Shown: positions 1 to 5,351 of the stretch, piece after piece
How positions within the stretch are numbered: the first letter of the stretch is position 1
Layout of the letters: the number at the start of each line of letters is the position of its first letter
From: Methanocorpusculum sp.
Lineage (GTDB): Archaea; Halobacteriota; Methanomicrobia; Methanomicrobiales; Methanocorpusculaceae
Assembly: GCA_017622255.1 (NCBI GenBank)
Contig: JAGARL010000098.1
Coordinates: 1-6,035, forward strand
Length of the DNA stretch: 6,035 nucleotides
Direction: 5' to 3'
Translations under genes and position numbers: made by a program
The notes under the pieces: generated by a model
What the model was told of the DNA's origin: nothing
Seen by the model: only the letters and a program-made list of their open reading frames with translations
Databases searched by the model: none

Positions 1-315
1 CGCTTCTGCGGTTTTTCGGGAAATCTCATCTGCCGGACGGCAGGCAAACCGAAGCGAGGAGGAGACCTCATCCGCAACACGGGAGAAAAGCATGTTTCGG
101 GCAGGAAACTCACTGACATATCCGATAGAAACCTCACGCGGAGATTTGCCGTCGATGAGGATGCTTCCTTCCTCCGGAAGAATGAGTCCTGCGGCAAGGT
201 TGAGGAGAGTGGTCTTTCCCGAACCGTTTCTTCCGCGGATGAAGGTCAGCCCTTCCGGGATGCAAAGAGACGGAATTGACAAAACACCGTGTCGGAGAGC
301 AGTTATCTCAATCAT
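1..315 (-). CDS. bioM: ECF-type ABC transporter ATPase, probably BioM (3' part missing)
   Basis: This is the N-terminal 105 residues of an ABC ATPase that continues beyond the left edge. It probably powers biotin uptake from the cytoplasmic face, together with BioY and a BioN-like transmembrane subunit expected outside the window. I translated it by hand from the ATG at 315. The Walker A motif GRNGSGKT is at residues 28-35, followed by LLNLAAGLILPEEGSI, typical of the fold. The signature motif, Walker B and H-loop lie beyond the edge. The region equivalent to the Q-loop reads GYVSEFPARNMLF (residues 65-77), with Glu69 where family members normally have Gln. The start overlaps the end of bioY by 8 bp and has GGAGG 4 nt upstream, which suggests translational coupling. 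The biotin assignment rests on the bioY neighbour; the ATPase alone could serve another ECF transporter. Confidence 0.82.
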   Translation of the reverse strand, partial: MIEITALRHGVLSIPSLCIPEGLTFIRGRNGSGKTTLLNLAAGLILPEEGSILIDGKSPREVSIGYVSEFPARNMLFSRVADEVSSSLRFACRPADEISRKTAEA

Positions 316-820
316 GCATCCTCCGAAGACGGCGGGCGGCAAGAACAGCAGCCGCGGCTTTTACGGCATCCCCTGCGAGATAGGGGAGCACGCAGGCGAT
401 AAACGCCGCCGGAAAAGAGGCGGAAGCCGTCAGCATAAACCAGAGAACCGCTGCCGCATCGTAGATGAGAACGGCTGATACAGCAGCAGCGATGTCTTTT
501 TCCTTCGCAAAAAGAACACCTGAAATAAATGCCGCGGGGATGAAACCGAGCAGAAAACCGCCGGTAGGGCCGAACAGAACACCGATGCCGGAAAGGCCGT
601 TGTGAAACACCGGAAGTCCGAGAAGTCCTGCACCCACATAGAGCAGCACCGGATAGACCGCTTTTTTGTGCATGACACAGGATGCAAGAATGACGAAAAG
701 CGACTGCAGGGTAAACGGCACGGCAAAAACCGGGAGCGAAATCCAGCCGCCGACCGCTATCAGCGCCGCAAAAAGGGCGGTGTAGAGGACAGTCTTTGCG
801 CGGGTTTCGTCTCCGTACAT
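308..820 (-). CDS. bioY: BioY, biotin-binding S component of an ECF transporter
   Basis: BioY is a small membrane protein that binds biotin and works with an ECF ATPase and a T component to import it. The 170-residue length is normal for the family. The N-terminal helix is followed by the family segment VPFTLQSLFVILA (residues 34-46). Next come GLPVF (68-72), the hallmark VLFGPTGGFLLGF (81-93), a lumenal PAAFISG stretch, and a C-terminal LPYLAGDAVK (145-154) leading into a basic tail. About six hydrophobic segments are visible. The ATG at 820 is chosen because the family's N-terminal helix begins soon after it. No Shine-Dalgarno sequence precedes it, and a TATA-like box about 29 nt upstream suggests a leaderless mRNA. 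The 3' end overlaps the ATPase start by 8 bp, so the two form an operon. The gene lies 88 bp after flpA and has no functional link with it. Confidence 0.93.
   Translation of the reverse strand: MYGDETRAKTVLYTALFAALIAVGGWISLPVFAVPFTLQSLFVILASCVMHKKAVYPVLLYVGAGLLGLPVFHNGLSGIGVLFGPTGGFLLGFIPAAFISGVLFAKEKDIAAAVSAVLIYDAAAVLWFMLTASASFPAAFIACVLPYLAGDAVKAAAAVLAARRLRRMHD
320..324 (-). promoter_or_regulatory. Ribosome binding site for the ATPase gene, inside the bioY 3' end
   Basis: On the minus strand GGAGG stands 4 nt before the ATG at 315. It lies within the last codons of bioY, so ribosomes finishing bioY pass over it. Together with the 8-bp gene overlap this supports the chosen start. The spacing is slightly short. 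Confidence 0.55.
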
Positions 821-844
821 TGCATATCATATTGGGTTTTCGGG

Positions 845-853
845 TATATGATA
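845..853 (-). promoter_or_regulatory. TATA-like box of bioY
   Basis: The minus strand reads TATCATATA, centred about 29 nt upstream of the bioY ATG. Archaeal TATA boxes lie about 26 nt before the start of transcription. The transcript would therefore begin within a few bases of the ATG, consistent with the missing Shine-Dalgarno. This is inferred from spacing and AT content only. Confidence 0.45.
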
Positions 854-873
854 GTATGGAGAGAATTCATGAA

Positions 874-891
874 GCAATGCGATAGCATTGC
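874..891. repeat. Perfect 7-bp stem-loop related to the 2659-2954 element
   Basis: GCAATGC and GCATTGC flank the loop GATA. The segment 872-892 matches the reverse complement of the right-arm stem-loop of the inverted-repeat element (2902-2922) at 20 of 21 positions, and it is related to the left-arm one (2711-2728). It sits in the 88-bp gap between flpA and bioY, upstream of the bioY TATA box. Immediately beside it, a run of five T on the minus strand (893-897) lies 11 nt after the flpA stop. The stem could be a remnant of the element, a protein-binding palindrome, or part of an untypical flpA terminator. The T run precedes rather than follows the hairpin in the flpA direction, which argues against an ordinary hairpin terminator. 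Confidence 0.7.
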
Positions 892-908
892 GAAAAATGA
901 GAGGTATT

Positions 909-1508
909 TTATTTCCGGCAGACGATTGCCGCGTGGTCGATGTGATACGGATTCAGCCAGACTCCCTTCTCAACCGTCAGTCCTGCCGCCTCAATCTCCG
1001 CACAGCTCTCCGCAAAGACCTCTTCGGGAGTCTTTCGGATATCCACCGAGCGGGTTTTCAGCATCAGAATCACCTGCCCGCCCTTTTTCAGGAACGGCAG
1101 ATGGCGAATGATAATCTCCGCCTGATTCGGCTGGGCAACATCCTGATAGAGAATATCTGCCGGCTCTAAGAGTGCCGCATACTCTTTTGGACGGGTTGCA
1201 TCGCCGAAAATCGGCACAATATTCTTCCGGCGGGCAGATACGGCAAGCAAATCCTGCATCGGACGCGGAGCAAACTCAACCGCATACACCGCCTCCACAT
1301 AATCTGCCACATGGGAAACCGTCGTCCCGTTTGCCGCTCCCAGATACAGCACCACATCATCCGCTTTCAGGTCGGTTGACTTATCCAGATACCAGAGAGC
1401 GGAAAGCTTACTGCGGTAAGGGTCCCACACGCGGCATCCCTCAAGCATCCGCTCGCCGTACACACCGCCGGCACCCTCAGAGACCAGGGTTTTTCCGATA
1501 CTCTTCAT
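909..1508 (-). CDS. flpA: Fibrillarin-like rRNA/tRNA 2'-O-methyltransferase
   Basis: Fibrillarin is the S-adenosylmethionine-dependent catalytic subunit of the archaeal C/D-box RNP, which 2'-O-methylates rRNA and tRNA at sites chosen by guide RNAs. The Rossmann-fold motifs are clear in 199 residues. The SAM motif VLYLGAANGTTVSHV is at residues 53-67, AVEFAPRPM at 76-84, FGDATRP at 101-107 and YQDVAQPNQ at 121-129. LMLKTRSVD lies at 148-156 and PYHIDHAAIV at 187-196. K34, D123, K151 and the final His of PYHIDH probably form the K-D-K-H catalytic set known for the family. The protein is shorter than the usual 225-230 residues: only about 16 residues precede VYGER, where homologues carry a longer beta-rich domain. 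The ATG at 1508 overlaps the nop5 stop (ATGA) and has a good GGAGG, so the start is secure. Confidence 0.96.
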   Translation of the reverse strand: MKSIGKTLVSEGAGGVYGERMLEGCRVWDPYRSKLSALWYLDKSTDLKADDVVLYLGAANGTTVSHVADYVEAVYAVEFAPRPMQDLLAVSARRKNIVPIFGDATRPKEYAALLEPADILYQDVAQPNQAEIIIRHLPFLKKGGQVILMLKTRSVDIRKTPEEVFAESCAEIEAAGLTVEKGVWLNPYHIDHAAIVCRK

Positions 1509-2341
1509 TCTCCTGCCTCCATAATTTTGTCAATCTTCGCATTCGCATCCGCAACAAATGCCTCATCAAGTTCTCCGCGGTACGCATCCAGCCTGCAGGC
1601 GATTGCAAGCTTTGCCGACAGCACGCGGGCAAGCTTTCCTCTGACCTCCCGCGGAGCATTGTGCACTCTCCGGTGCTGGAAGATGAGACCATGCTTCGGC
1701 GAGGGAGTTCCTGCTCTGATATGGGAGAACAGTGCAGACTCCGCACCTAAAACCTGAATCGATGAGCCGGGCATTTTTGCCATCAGCGAAAGACTGCCGG
1801 CTCTGGAGACCAGACGGGCTGCGACAAGACCGCCGACTAAGGCACTCATATTGGGGATAACCGCATCCGCGGTTCGGGAAACATCCTTCATGAGATTGGT
1901 ACGAAGGGAAGTGAGAGACAGAATCTCGCGGGCAACGCTTTTCATGGAAGGGTTTTTCGACTTGGCAACGGTCTGGATGAACTTCTTCGATGCGGCTCTG
2001 GTATATTTCCGGGATGAGCCGGGCGTGGTGGACTGATGCCACTCCGTTAAGCGTTCCGTTAACAGATTGATGACATCGTCGAGCTCATCGAGCATACGCA
2101 CCATCTGCAGCATCTCGGTATCCTTCTCAGACAAGGCTTTGGCAATGCCTTCGTTTGCCATGAAAACCGAAACCTCGCGGACGGCTGCAAGATATTCTCC
2201 GCGGCTTTTTACAACACCTGCGGCTTCCAGCTCCTTCCAGTCACAGAGCTTTTTCGGCGCCGGATTGGTATTCTGCCTGACGCGGGCTGCAGCCGCTTCT
2301 GCATCAAGCGAGTATGCACCAGATTCCCCATACCAGTTCAT
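1505..2341 (-). CDS. nop5: Nop5 (Nop56/58 family), C/D-box RNP scaffold
   Basis: Nop5 bridges the guide RNA with its L7Ae protein to fibrillarin in the C/D-box methylation complex. The C-terminal Nop domain spans about residues 162-253. It begins IPNMSALVGGLVAARLV, continues through MPGSSIQVLGAESALF and PSPKHGLIFQHRRVH, and ends RGKLARVLSAKLAIACRLDAY. A mostly helical, charged region (about 45-160) matches the coiled-coil part. The protein has 278 residues, against roughly 370-420 for many archaeal Nop5. The loss is mainly in the N-terminal domain, reduced to about 45 residues, which normally holds fibrillarin. In the usually conserved GAEKALF stretch the Lys is Ser here (residue 202). The C-terminus lacks the long Lys-rich tail of some relatives. 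No Shine-Dalgarno precedes the ATG at 2341. The stop overlaps the flpA start by 4 bp. Confidence 0.95.
   Translation of the reverse strand: MNWYGESGAYSLDAEAAAARVRQNTNPAPKKLCDWKELEAAGVVKSRGEYLAAVREVSVFMANEGIAKALSEKDTEMLQMVRMLDELDDVINLLTERLTEWHQSTTPGSSRKYTRAASKKFIQTVAKSKNPSMKSVAREILSLTSLRTNLMKDVSRTADAVIPNMSALVGGLVAARLVSRAGSLSLMAKMPGSSIQVLGAESALFSHIRAGTPSPKHGLIFQHRRVHNAPREVRGKLARVLSAKLAIACRLDAYRGELDEAFVADANAKIDKIMEAGE
1516..1520 (-). promoter_or_regulatory. Ribosome binding site of flpA
   Basis: GGAGG on the minus strand stands 7 nt before the flpA ATG, inside the last codons of nop5. It fixes the short fibrillarin start and supports translational coupling to nop5 through the ATGA overlap. Confidence 0.75.
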
Positions 2342-2649
2342 GAAATAGTGTTTGTTCTTCCTGACTGATTATTGTGCCGCGTAGATTTGGTAAATTCACC
2401 GCGTGACTTTTCGGAACACCCGGGATTTTCCGGAAAGAGTTTCGGAAAAATCGCGGCATCCGAATCTTTTACGGCGCACGTTTATCTAAACCGAACAACA
2501 GAATAACAGAGTAGAGGTGAGACACAAACGAAAACACCAAGCTGATTCATGCAGAAGGAAACATGGATTAAACCCTCTCAAAACCATGCACAAAGGCAAA
2601 TTGTACCAGTAAAATTACGTCACATTTCCTTCTTTTGTTTTTATTTTGT
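2342..2649. other. Non-coding upstream region of nop5
   Basis: No convincing gene lies here. An imperfect hairpin is formed by GATTTTCCG (2424-2432) and CGGAAAAATC (2443-2452) with a 10-nt loop. The short palindrome GTTTATCTAAAC (2480-2491) could hold a TATA box. If used for nop5 it would give a leader of roughly 115-120 nt containing the hairpin. A weaker AT-rich patch, AATAATC on the minus strand near 2370, is about 29 nt before the nop5 ATG and would suit a leaderless start. The end of the region (about 2626-2658) is T-rich on the plus strand and runs into the inverted-repeat element. I cannot choose between the promoter candidates. Confidence 0.4.
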
Positions 2650-2658
2650 GTTTATTTA
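2650..2658 (+). repeat. Left 9-bp direct repeat flanking the element (putative target duplication)
   Basis: GTTTATTTA abuts the left terminal inverted repeat and is repeated exactly at 2955-2963, abutting the right one. If the following G is counted with the flanks rather than the element, the repeat is 10 bp. The surroundings are AT-rich, so some chance similarity is possible, but both copies sit exactly at the element borders. Confidence 0.75.
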
Positions 2659-2676
2659 GGCTTTGCTCCTAAATTG
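2659..2676 (+). repeat. Left terminal inverted repeat
   Basis: GGCTTTGCTCCTAAATTG is the exact reverse complement of 2937-2954, 18 of 18 positions. Confidence 0.88.
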
Positions 2677-2710
2677 TGTTATTGTAATGGATTTCTAACA
2701 ACCATTCAAA

Positions 2711-2763
2711 GCAACACGATAGTGTTGCGTGAACAGCGGAGGAGCGATAAGCGACGAAGCGAC
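2711..2763 (+). repeat. Left internal inverted arm with stem-loop
   Basis: The arm opens with the stem GCAACAC-GATA-GTGTTGC (2711-2728) and ends with three AGCGA units (2741-2763). It pairs with 2868-2920 at 44 of 53 positions, and the last 23 nt match at 22 of 23. Confidence 0.85.
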
Positions 2764-2791
2764 ATCACTATAAGGGAAATATATCTTGTAA

Positions 2792-2840
2792 ATTCGCGTA
2801 GATTCGCGTGTAAGTTCAAAAAACGCGAATTCACGCGAAT
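2792..2840. repeat. Central palindrome of the element
   Basis: ATTCGCGT occurs twice (2792-2799 and 2802-2809). Its complement ACGCGAAT occurs twice in mirrored positions (2823-2830 and 2833-2840). The two 18-nt halves pair at 16 of 18 positions around a 13-nt loop. The 10-bp step between the direct copies is one helical turn, which would place both sites on the same face of the DNA. Confidence 0.8.
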
Positions 2841-2867
2841 AACAAAAATACGTTTTGGAGACGCGCT

Positions 2868-2920
2868 GTCGCTTCGTCGCTAATCGCTCCTTCGCTGATT
2901 ACGCAATGCTGTCGCATTGC
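2868..2920 (-). repeat. Right internal inverted arm with stem-loop
   Basis: This is the inverted partner of 2711-2763. Its stem-loop GCAATGC-TGTC-GCATTGC (2903-2920) differs from the left one by paired changes that keep all seven base pairs. Confidence 0.85.
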
Positions 2921-2936
2921 TTAATGAGGTGTTATG

Positions 2937-2954
2937 CAATTTAGGAGCAAAGCC
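2937..2954 (-). repeat. Right terminal inverted repeat
   Basis: CAATTTAGGAGCAAAGCC is the exact reverse complement of the left end and is followed directly by the second copy of GTTTATTTA. Confidence 0.88.
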
Positions 2955-2963
2955 GTTTATTTA
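2955..2963 (+). repeat. Right 9-bp direct repeat flanking the element
   Basis: This is the second exact copy of GTTTATTTA. A further looser copy, TTTATTTAG, occurs at 2967-2975, so the region is locally repetitive. Confidence 0.72.
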
Positions 2964-3060
2964 GTTTTTATTTAGCTTAGGTATTAGCAATGCTTTGCAG
3001 GAGCGTATTTCCCACACACTCCAACAATCAACCCAACCGGGAACTAAGAGAAAAGAGTTG

Positions 3061-3082
3061 AAAAAAATAAATTGGGTTTATT
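3061..3082 (-). terminator. Terminator of hppA
   Basis: On the minus strand, 13 nt after the hppA stop, AATAAA-CCCAA-TTTATT forms a weak AT hairpin that runs directly into further T residues, giving seven T in a row at the end. Archaeal RNA polymerase stops at T-rich tracts, so the tract alone may suffice. A small CTGA/TCAG hairpin (3083-3094) lies between it and the stop codon. Confidence 0.6.
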
Positions 3083-3095
3083 CTGAAATCTCAGC

Positions 3096-5180
3096 TTATA
3101 ACATCAGAATGACTGGAACGAAAACCAGTGCAATCATAGACATAAGCTTAATCAGAATGTTGATGGACGGACCGGAGGTATCCTTGAACGGATCTCCAAC
3201 AGTGTCACCTACAACTGCTGCCTTGTGAGCCTCAGAGCCCTTTCCACCGTAGTTACCGAGTTCAACAAACTTCTTTGCATTGTCCCATGCTCCGCCTGCG
3301 TTTGCCATAGTGATTGCAAGGAGGAAACCGGAAACAAGGGAACCGACTAAGAGACCGCCAAGTGCGAGCGGGCCTAATACAAGACCGACAAGGATTGGTG
3401 CAACGATTGCAAGGACACCCGGTGCAATCATCTTCTTGATTGCAGAGTTGGTACAGATCTTAATGGTGGACTCGTAGTCCGGATCTGCAGTTCCTTCCAT
3501 TAATCCCTTAATGTTCTTGAACTGGTTGCGGACTTCAACGACAACCTTCTCTGCTGCGGAACCGACTGCGGTCATAGTGAGTGCAGAGAAGAGGAACGGA
3601 AGCATACCGCCGATGAGAATACCGATAAAGACGCTGGTGTTTAAGATATCGATTGCTTCGATACCGACTGCAAGAGAGTATGCACTGAAGAGTGCAAGAC
3701 CAGTGAGTGCTGCAGATCCGATTGCGAATCCCTTACCGATTGCTGCAGTGGTGTTTCCGACTGCGTCAAGGGTGTCAGTGATCTCACGGACCTTCGGGTC
3801 CTGGTGGGACATCTCAGCAATACCGCCTGCATTGTCTGCGACCGGACCGTATGCGTCAACTGCAAGGGAGATACCAAGAGTAGAGAGCATACCGACAGCT
3901 GCGATACCAATACCGTACATACCGGCGAACTGGTATGCGATGAAGATTGCAACAGAGATGATTAAAACCGGCCAGATGGTAGATTCCATTCCCTTTGCGA
4001 AACCGCTGATAATGTCGGTTGCAGCTCCGGTCTGACAGGACTCTGCGATCTTCTTGGTCGGCTTGTAGTCGAAGGAAGTGTAGTACTCAGTGATGAGACC
4101 AATTGCGAATCCGCCGACAAGACCTGCGATGGTTGCGAACCAGATACCCATACCAAGGCATCCTGCACCCATGGTGATCATGGTGAAGTTGCCGTAGAGG
4201 AGGAAGCTGGTGAATGCATAGGTTCCAAGGAGGGAAACAATGATTGCAATGATAGTTCCGGTGTTGAATGCCTTGTGAATTGCAGAGGATTCATTCTTGG
4301 AGGTTCTGACGAACAGAGTTCCAATGATTGCTGCAATGATACCGAATGCAGAGATGAACATCGGCAGGAGGATGAGTGCGAGTGCATCAAGAGTCTCACC
4401 GAAGGTGGTTGCTGCGAATAATGCTGCTGCTCCTCCGAGTGCCATTGCTGCAATGATGGAACCGACGTAGGACTCGAATAAGTCTGCGCCCATTCCTGCG
4501 ACATCACCGACGTTGTCACCGACATTGTCTGCGATAACAGCTGGGTTTCTCGGGTCATCTTCCGGAATGCCTGCCTCGACTTTACCGACGAGGTCAGCAC
4601 CGACATCTGCTGCCTTGGTGAAGATACCGCCGCCGACACGTGCAAAGAGTGCGACAGAGGATGCACCAAAACCAAAGGATGCCATTGCGGAAACGACTGC
4701 ATTGACTGCGGTTAAGTCACCAAATCCGCCGAATGCGACGACGAGGATGATGAAGAGTGCAGAAAGACCGAGTAATCCAAGACCGACGACGGACATACCC
4801 ATGACGGATCCGGATGCGAAGGAAACTTTAACTGCTGCTGCGATACCGCGTTTTGCTGCGTTGGTGGTTCTAACGTTTGCTTTGGTTGCACTGGTCATAC
4901 CAATGTATCCTGCGCACATAGAGAGAGCTGCACCGATAAGGTAGCAGAGTGCGTTGATTGGTGCGATGAGCACTGCGAGGATAATGGCGACGACAATTGC
5001 AAAAGCTGCGATAGCTTTGTACTGGCTCTTCAGGAAGACGCGGGCGCCAAGGTGAATAGCGTCTGCAATCTTGATCATTTTCTGATCTTCCACTTTCTCC
5101 TTCTTTACAACAGAGAAGGAGTAAAGGGCGAAGAGAAGGCCGATTACGGCACAAACTGGAACAAGATATACTAAGTCCAT
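3096..5180 (-). CDS. hppA: Membrane-bound ion-pumping pyrophosphatase, K+-dependent type
   Basis: This integral membrane enzyme hydrolyses cytoplasmic pyrophosphate and pumps H+ or Na+ out. It recovers energy from biosynthetic PPi and pulls those reactions forward. The 694 residues are hydrophobic, with about 16 membrane helices expected, and full length for the family. The PPi/Mg site is intact. It comprises [13 protein letters not shown] (192-204), DNVGDNVGD (218-226), [17 protein letters not shown] (441-457), [14 protein letters not shown] (627-640) and [17 protein letters not shown] (656-672). [10 protein letters not shown] (475-484) has Ala479 and Gly482, where K+-independent enzymes have Lys and Thr, so K+ stimulation is expected. 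The ion-gate region [11 protein letters not shown] has Glu236 at the Thermotoga Na+-pump position. The ATG at 5180 has GGAGG 10 nt upstream and begins the first helix directly. The gene stands alone, with its own promoter and terminator. Confidence 0.97.
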   Translation of the reverse strand: MDLVYLVPVCAVIGLLFALYSFSVVKKEKVEDQKMIKIADAIHLGARVFLKSQYKAIAAFAIVVAIILAVLIAPINALCYLIGAALSMCAGYIGMTSATKANVRTTNAAKRGIAAAVKVSFASGSVMGMSVVGLGLLGLSALFIILVVAFGGFGDLTAVNAVVSAMASFGFGASSVALFARVGGGIFTKAADVGADLVGKVEAGIPEDDPRNPAVIADNVGDNVGDVAGMGADLFESYVGSIIAAMALGGAAALFAATTFGETLDALALILLPMFISAFGIIAAIIGTLFVRTSKNESSAIHKAFNTGTIIAIIVSLLGTYAFTSFLLYGNFTMITMGAGCLGMGIWFATIAGLVGGFAIGLITEYYTSFDYKPTKKIAESCQTGAATDIISGFAKGMESTIWPVLIISVAIFIAYQFAGMYGIGIAAVGMLSTLGISLAVDAYGPVADNAGGIAEMSHQDPKVREITDTLDAVGNTTAAIGKGFAIGSAALTGLALFSAYSLAVGIEAIDILNTSVFIGILIGGMLPFLFSALTMTAVGSAAEKVVVEVRNQFKNIKGLMEGTADPDYESTIKICTNSAIKKMIAPGVLAIVAPILVGLVLGPLALGGLLVGSLVSGFLLAITMANAGGAWDNAKKFVELGNYGGKGSEAHKAAVVGDTVGDPFKDTSGPSINILIKLMSMIALVFVPVILML

Positions 5181-5190
5181 ATGTCGAAAA

Positions 5191-5195
5191 CCTCC
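5191..5195 (-). promoter_or_regulatory. Ribosome binding site of hppA
   Basis: GGAGG on the minus strand, followed by T, is separated from the hppA ATG by 10 nt. The spacing is slightly long but supports the start at 5180. Confidence 0.7.
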
Positions 5196-5219
5196 ATCAA
5201 ATTATATTGACGGCTTCTC

Positions 5220-5229
5220 CTTATATTAA
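5220..5229 (-). promoter_or_regulatory. TATA-like box of hppA
   Basis: The minus strand reads TTAATATAAG. A start of transcription about 26 nt downstream would fall near 5198 and give a short leader that still contains the GGAGG. The word ATTAATAT recurs 25 bp further upstream (5248-5255), which may be a second TATA-like site or an AT-rich element of a strong promoter. Confidence 0.5.
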
Positions 5230-5315
5230 TGGACGGCTGAGATAATAATATTAATGTCAATTATCCGCATTACCGCAGGGGATTCTGCCGGAAAAATCGG
5301 ACGAAAAACCGCACC

Positions 5316-5323
5316 CTTAAATA
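5316..5323 (+). promoter_or_regulatory. TATA-like box of the MFS transporter gene
   Basis: CTTAAATA, preceded by the GC-richer ACCGCACC, lies about 32 nt before the ATG at 5352. Initiation about 26 nt downstream would give a leader of only some 6 nt, agreeing with the absence of a Shine-Dalgarno sequence. Confidence 0.5.
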
Positions 5324-5329
5324 GCAATA

Positions 5330-5349
5330 CTCTGTTATCCAATACAGAG
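5330..5349. promoter_or_regulatory. Inverted repeat over the presumed MFS transcription start, possible operator
   Basis: CTCTGT (5330-5335) and ACAGAG (5344-5349) are perfect 6-bp inverted repeats 8 nt apart. They lie between the TATA-like box and the start codon and cover the expected initiation site. A repressor bound here would block transcription, as is common for drug-exporter genes. No regulator gene is visible in the window, and a chance palindrome of this size is possible. Confidence 0.4.
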
Positions 5350-5351
5350 AA

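Larger units (their letters stand above)
2659..2954. mobile_element. MITE-like 296-bp inverted-repeat element, no coding capacity
   Basis: The ends are perfect 18-bp inverted repeats, GGCTTTGCTCCTAAATTG at 2659-2676 and its reverse complement at 2937-2954. A 9-bp direct repeat flanks them. Inside, 2711-2763 and 2868-2920 are inverted copies matching at 44 of 53 positions without gaps. The centre has a further palindrome (2792-2840). Each 53-nt arm starts with a stem-loop and ends in a GGAGCGATWAGCGACGAAG-like segment with three AGCGA units. There is no plausible transposase, so mobility would depend on one supplied elsewhere. The GG-start termini and a 9-bp duplication are compatible with several insertion-sequence families, such as IS1-like or IS1595-like ones; I cannot assign it. 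The element lies between the hppA terminator and the nop5 upstream region and breaks no recognisable gene. As a transcript it would fold into one long branched hairpin. Confidence 0.8.

Noticed and set aside
1172..1750. 192-codon open frame on the plus strand opposite flpA and nop5
   Set aside because: Its protein is Pro-, Ser- and Arg-rich with no domain pattern, and it lies antisense to two strongly recognisable genes.
2549..2659. 36-residue open frame on the plus strand ending at the element border
   Set aside because: Its second half is a T-rich tract read as Phe and Tyr, and there is no convincing ribosome site at the right distance, so chance is the simplest explanation.
2741..2763. 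Tandem AGCGA units as a CRISPR or satellite array
   Set aside because: There are only three short units with 7-8 bp spacing, repeated once in inverted orientation. No spacers or longer repeats are present.
2635..2883. 82-codon open frame on the plus strand overlapping the inverted-repeat element
   Set aside because: It crosses the flanking repeat and both arms of the palindromic element, has no ribosome binding site, and its composition reflects the repeat rather than a protein.
2988..3006. Possible decayed copy of the element next to its right end (GCAATGCTTTGCAGGAGCG)
   Set aside because: Only the short words GCAATGC and GGAGCG resemble the arm, too little to call a second copy without genome comparison.
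2342..3095. C/D-box guide RNA gene near nop5 and flpA
   Set aside because: I looked for a C box (RUGAUGA) and a D box (CUGA) at suitable spacing on both strands and found no convincing pair.
3511..4944. Long open frames on the plus strand opposite hppA, and others inside hppA in shifted frames
   Set aside because: hppA is unmistakable over its full length. Its Ala-, Gly- and Ile-rich, biased codon use leaves the other frames free of stops.
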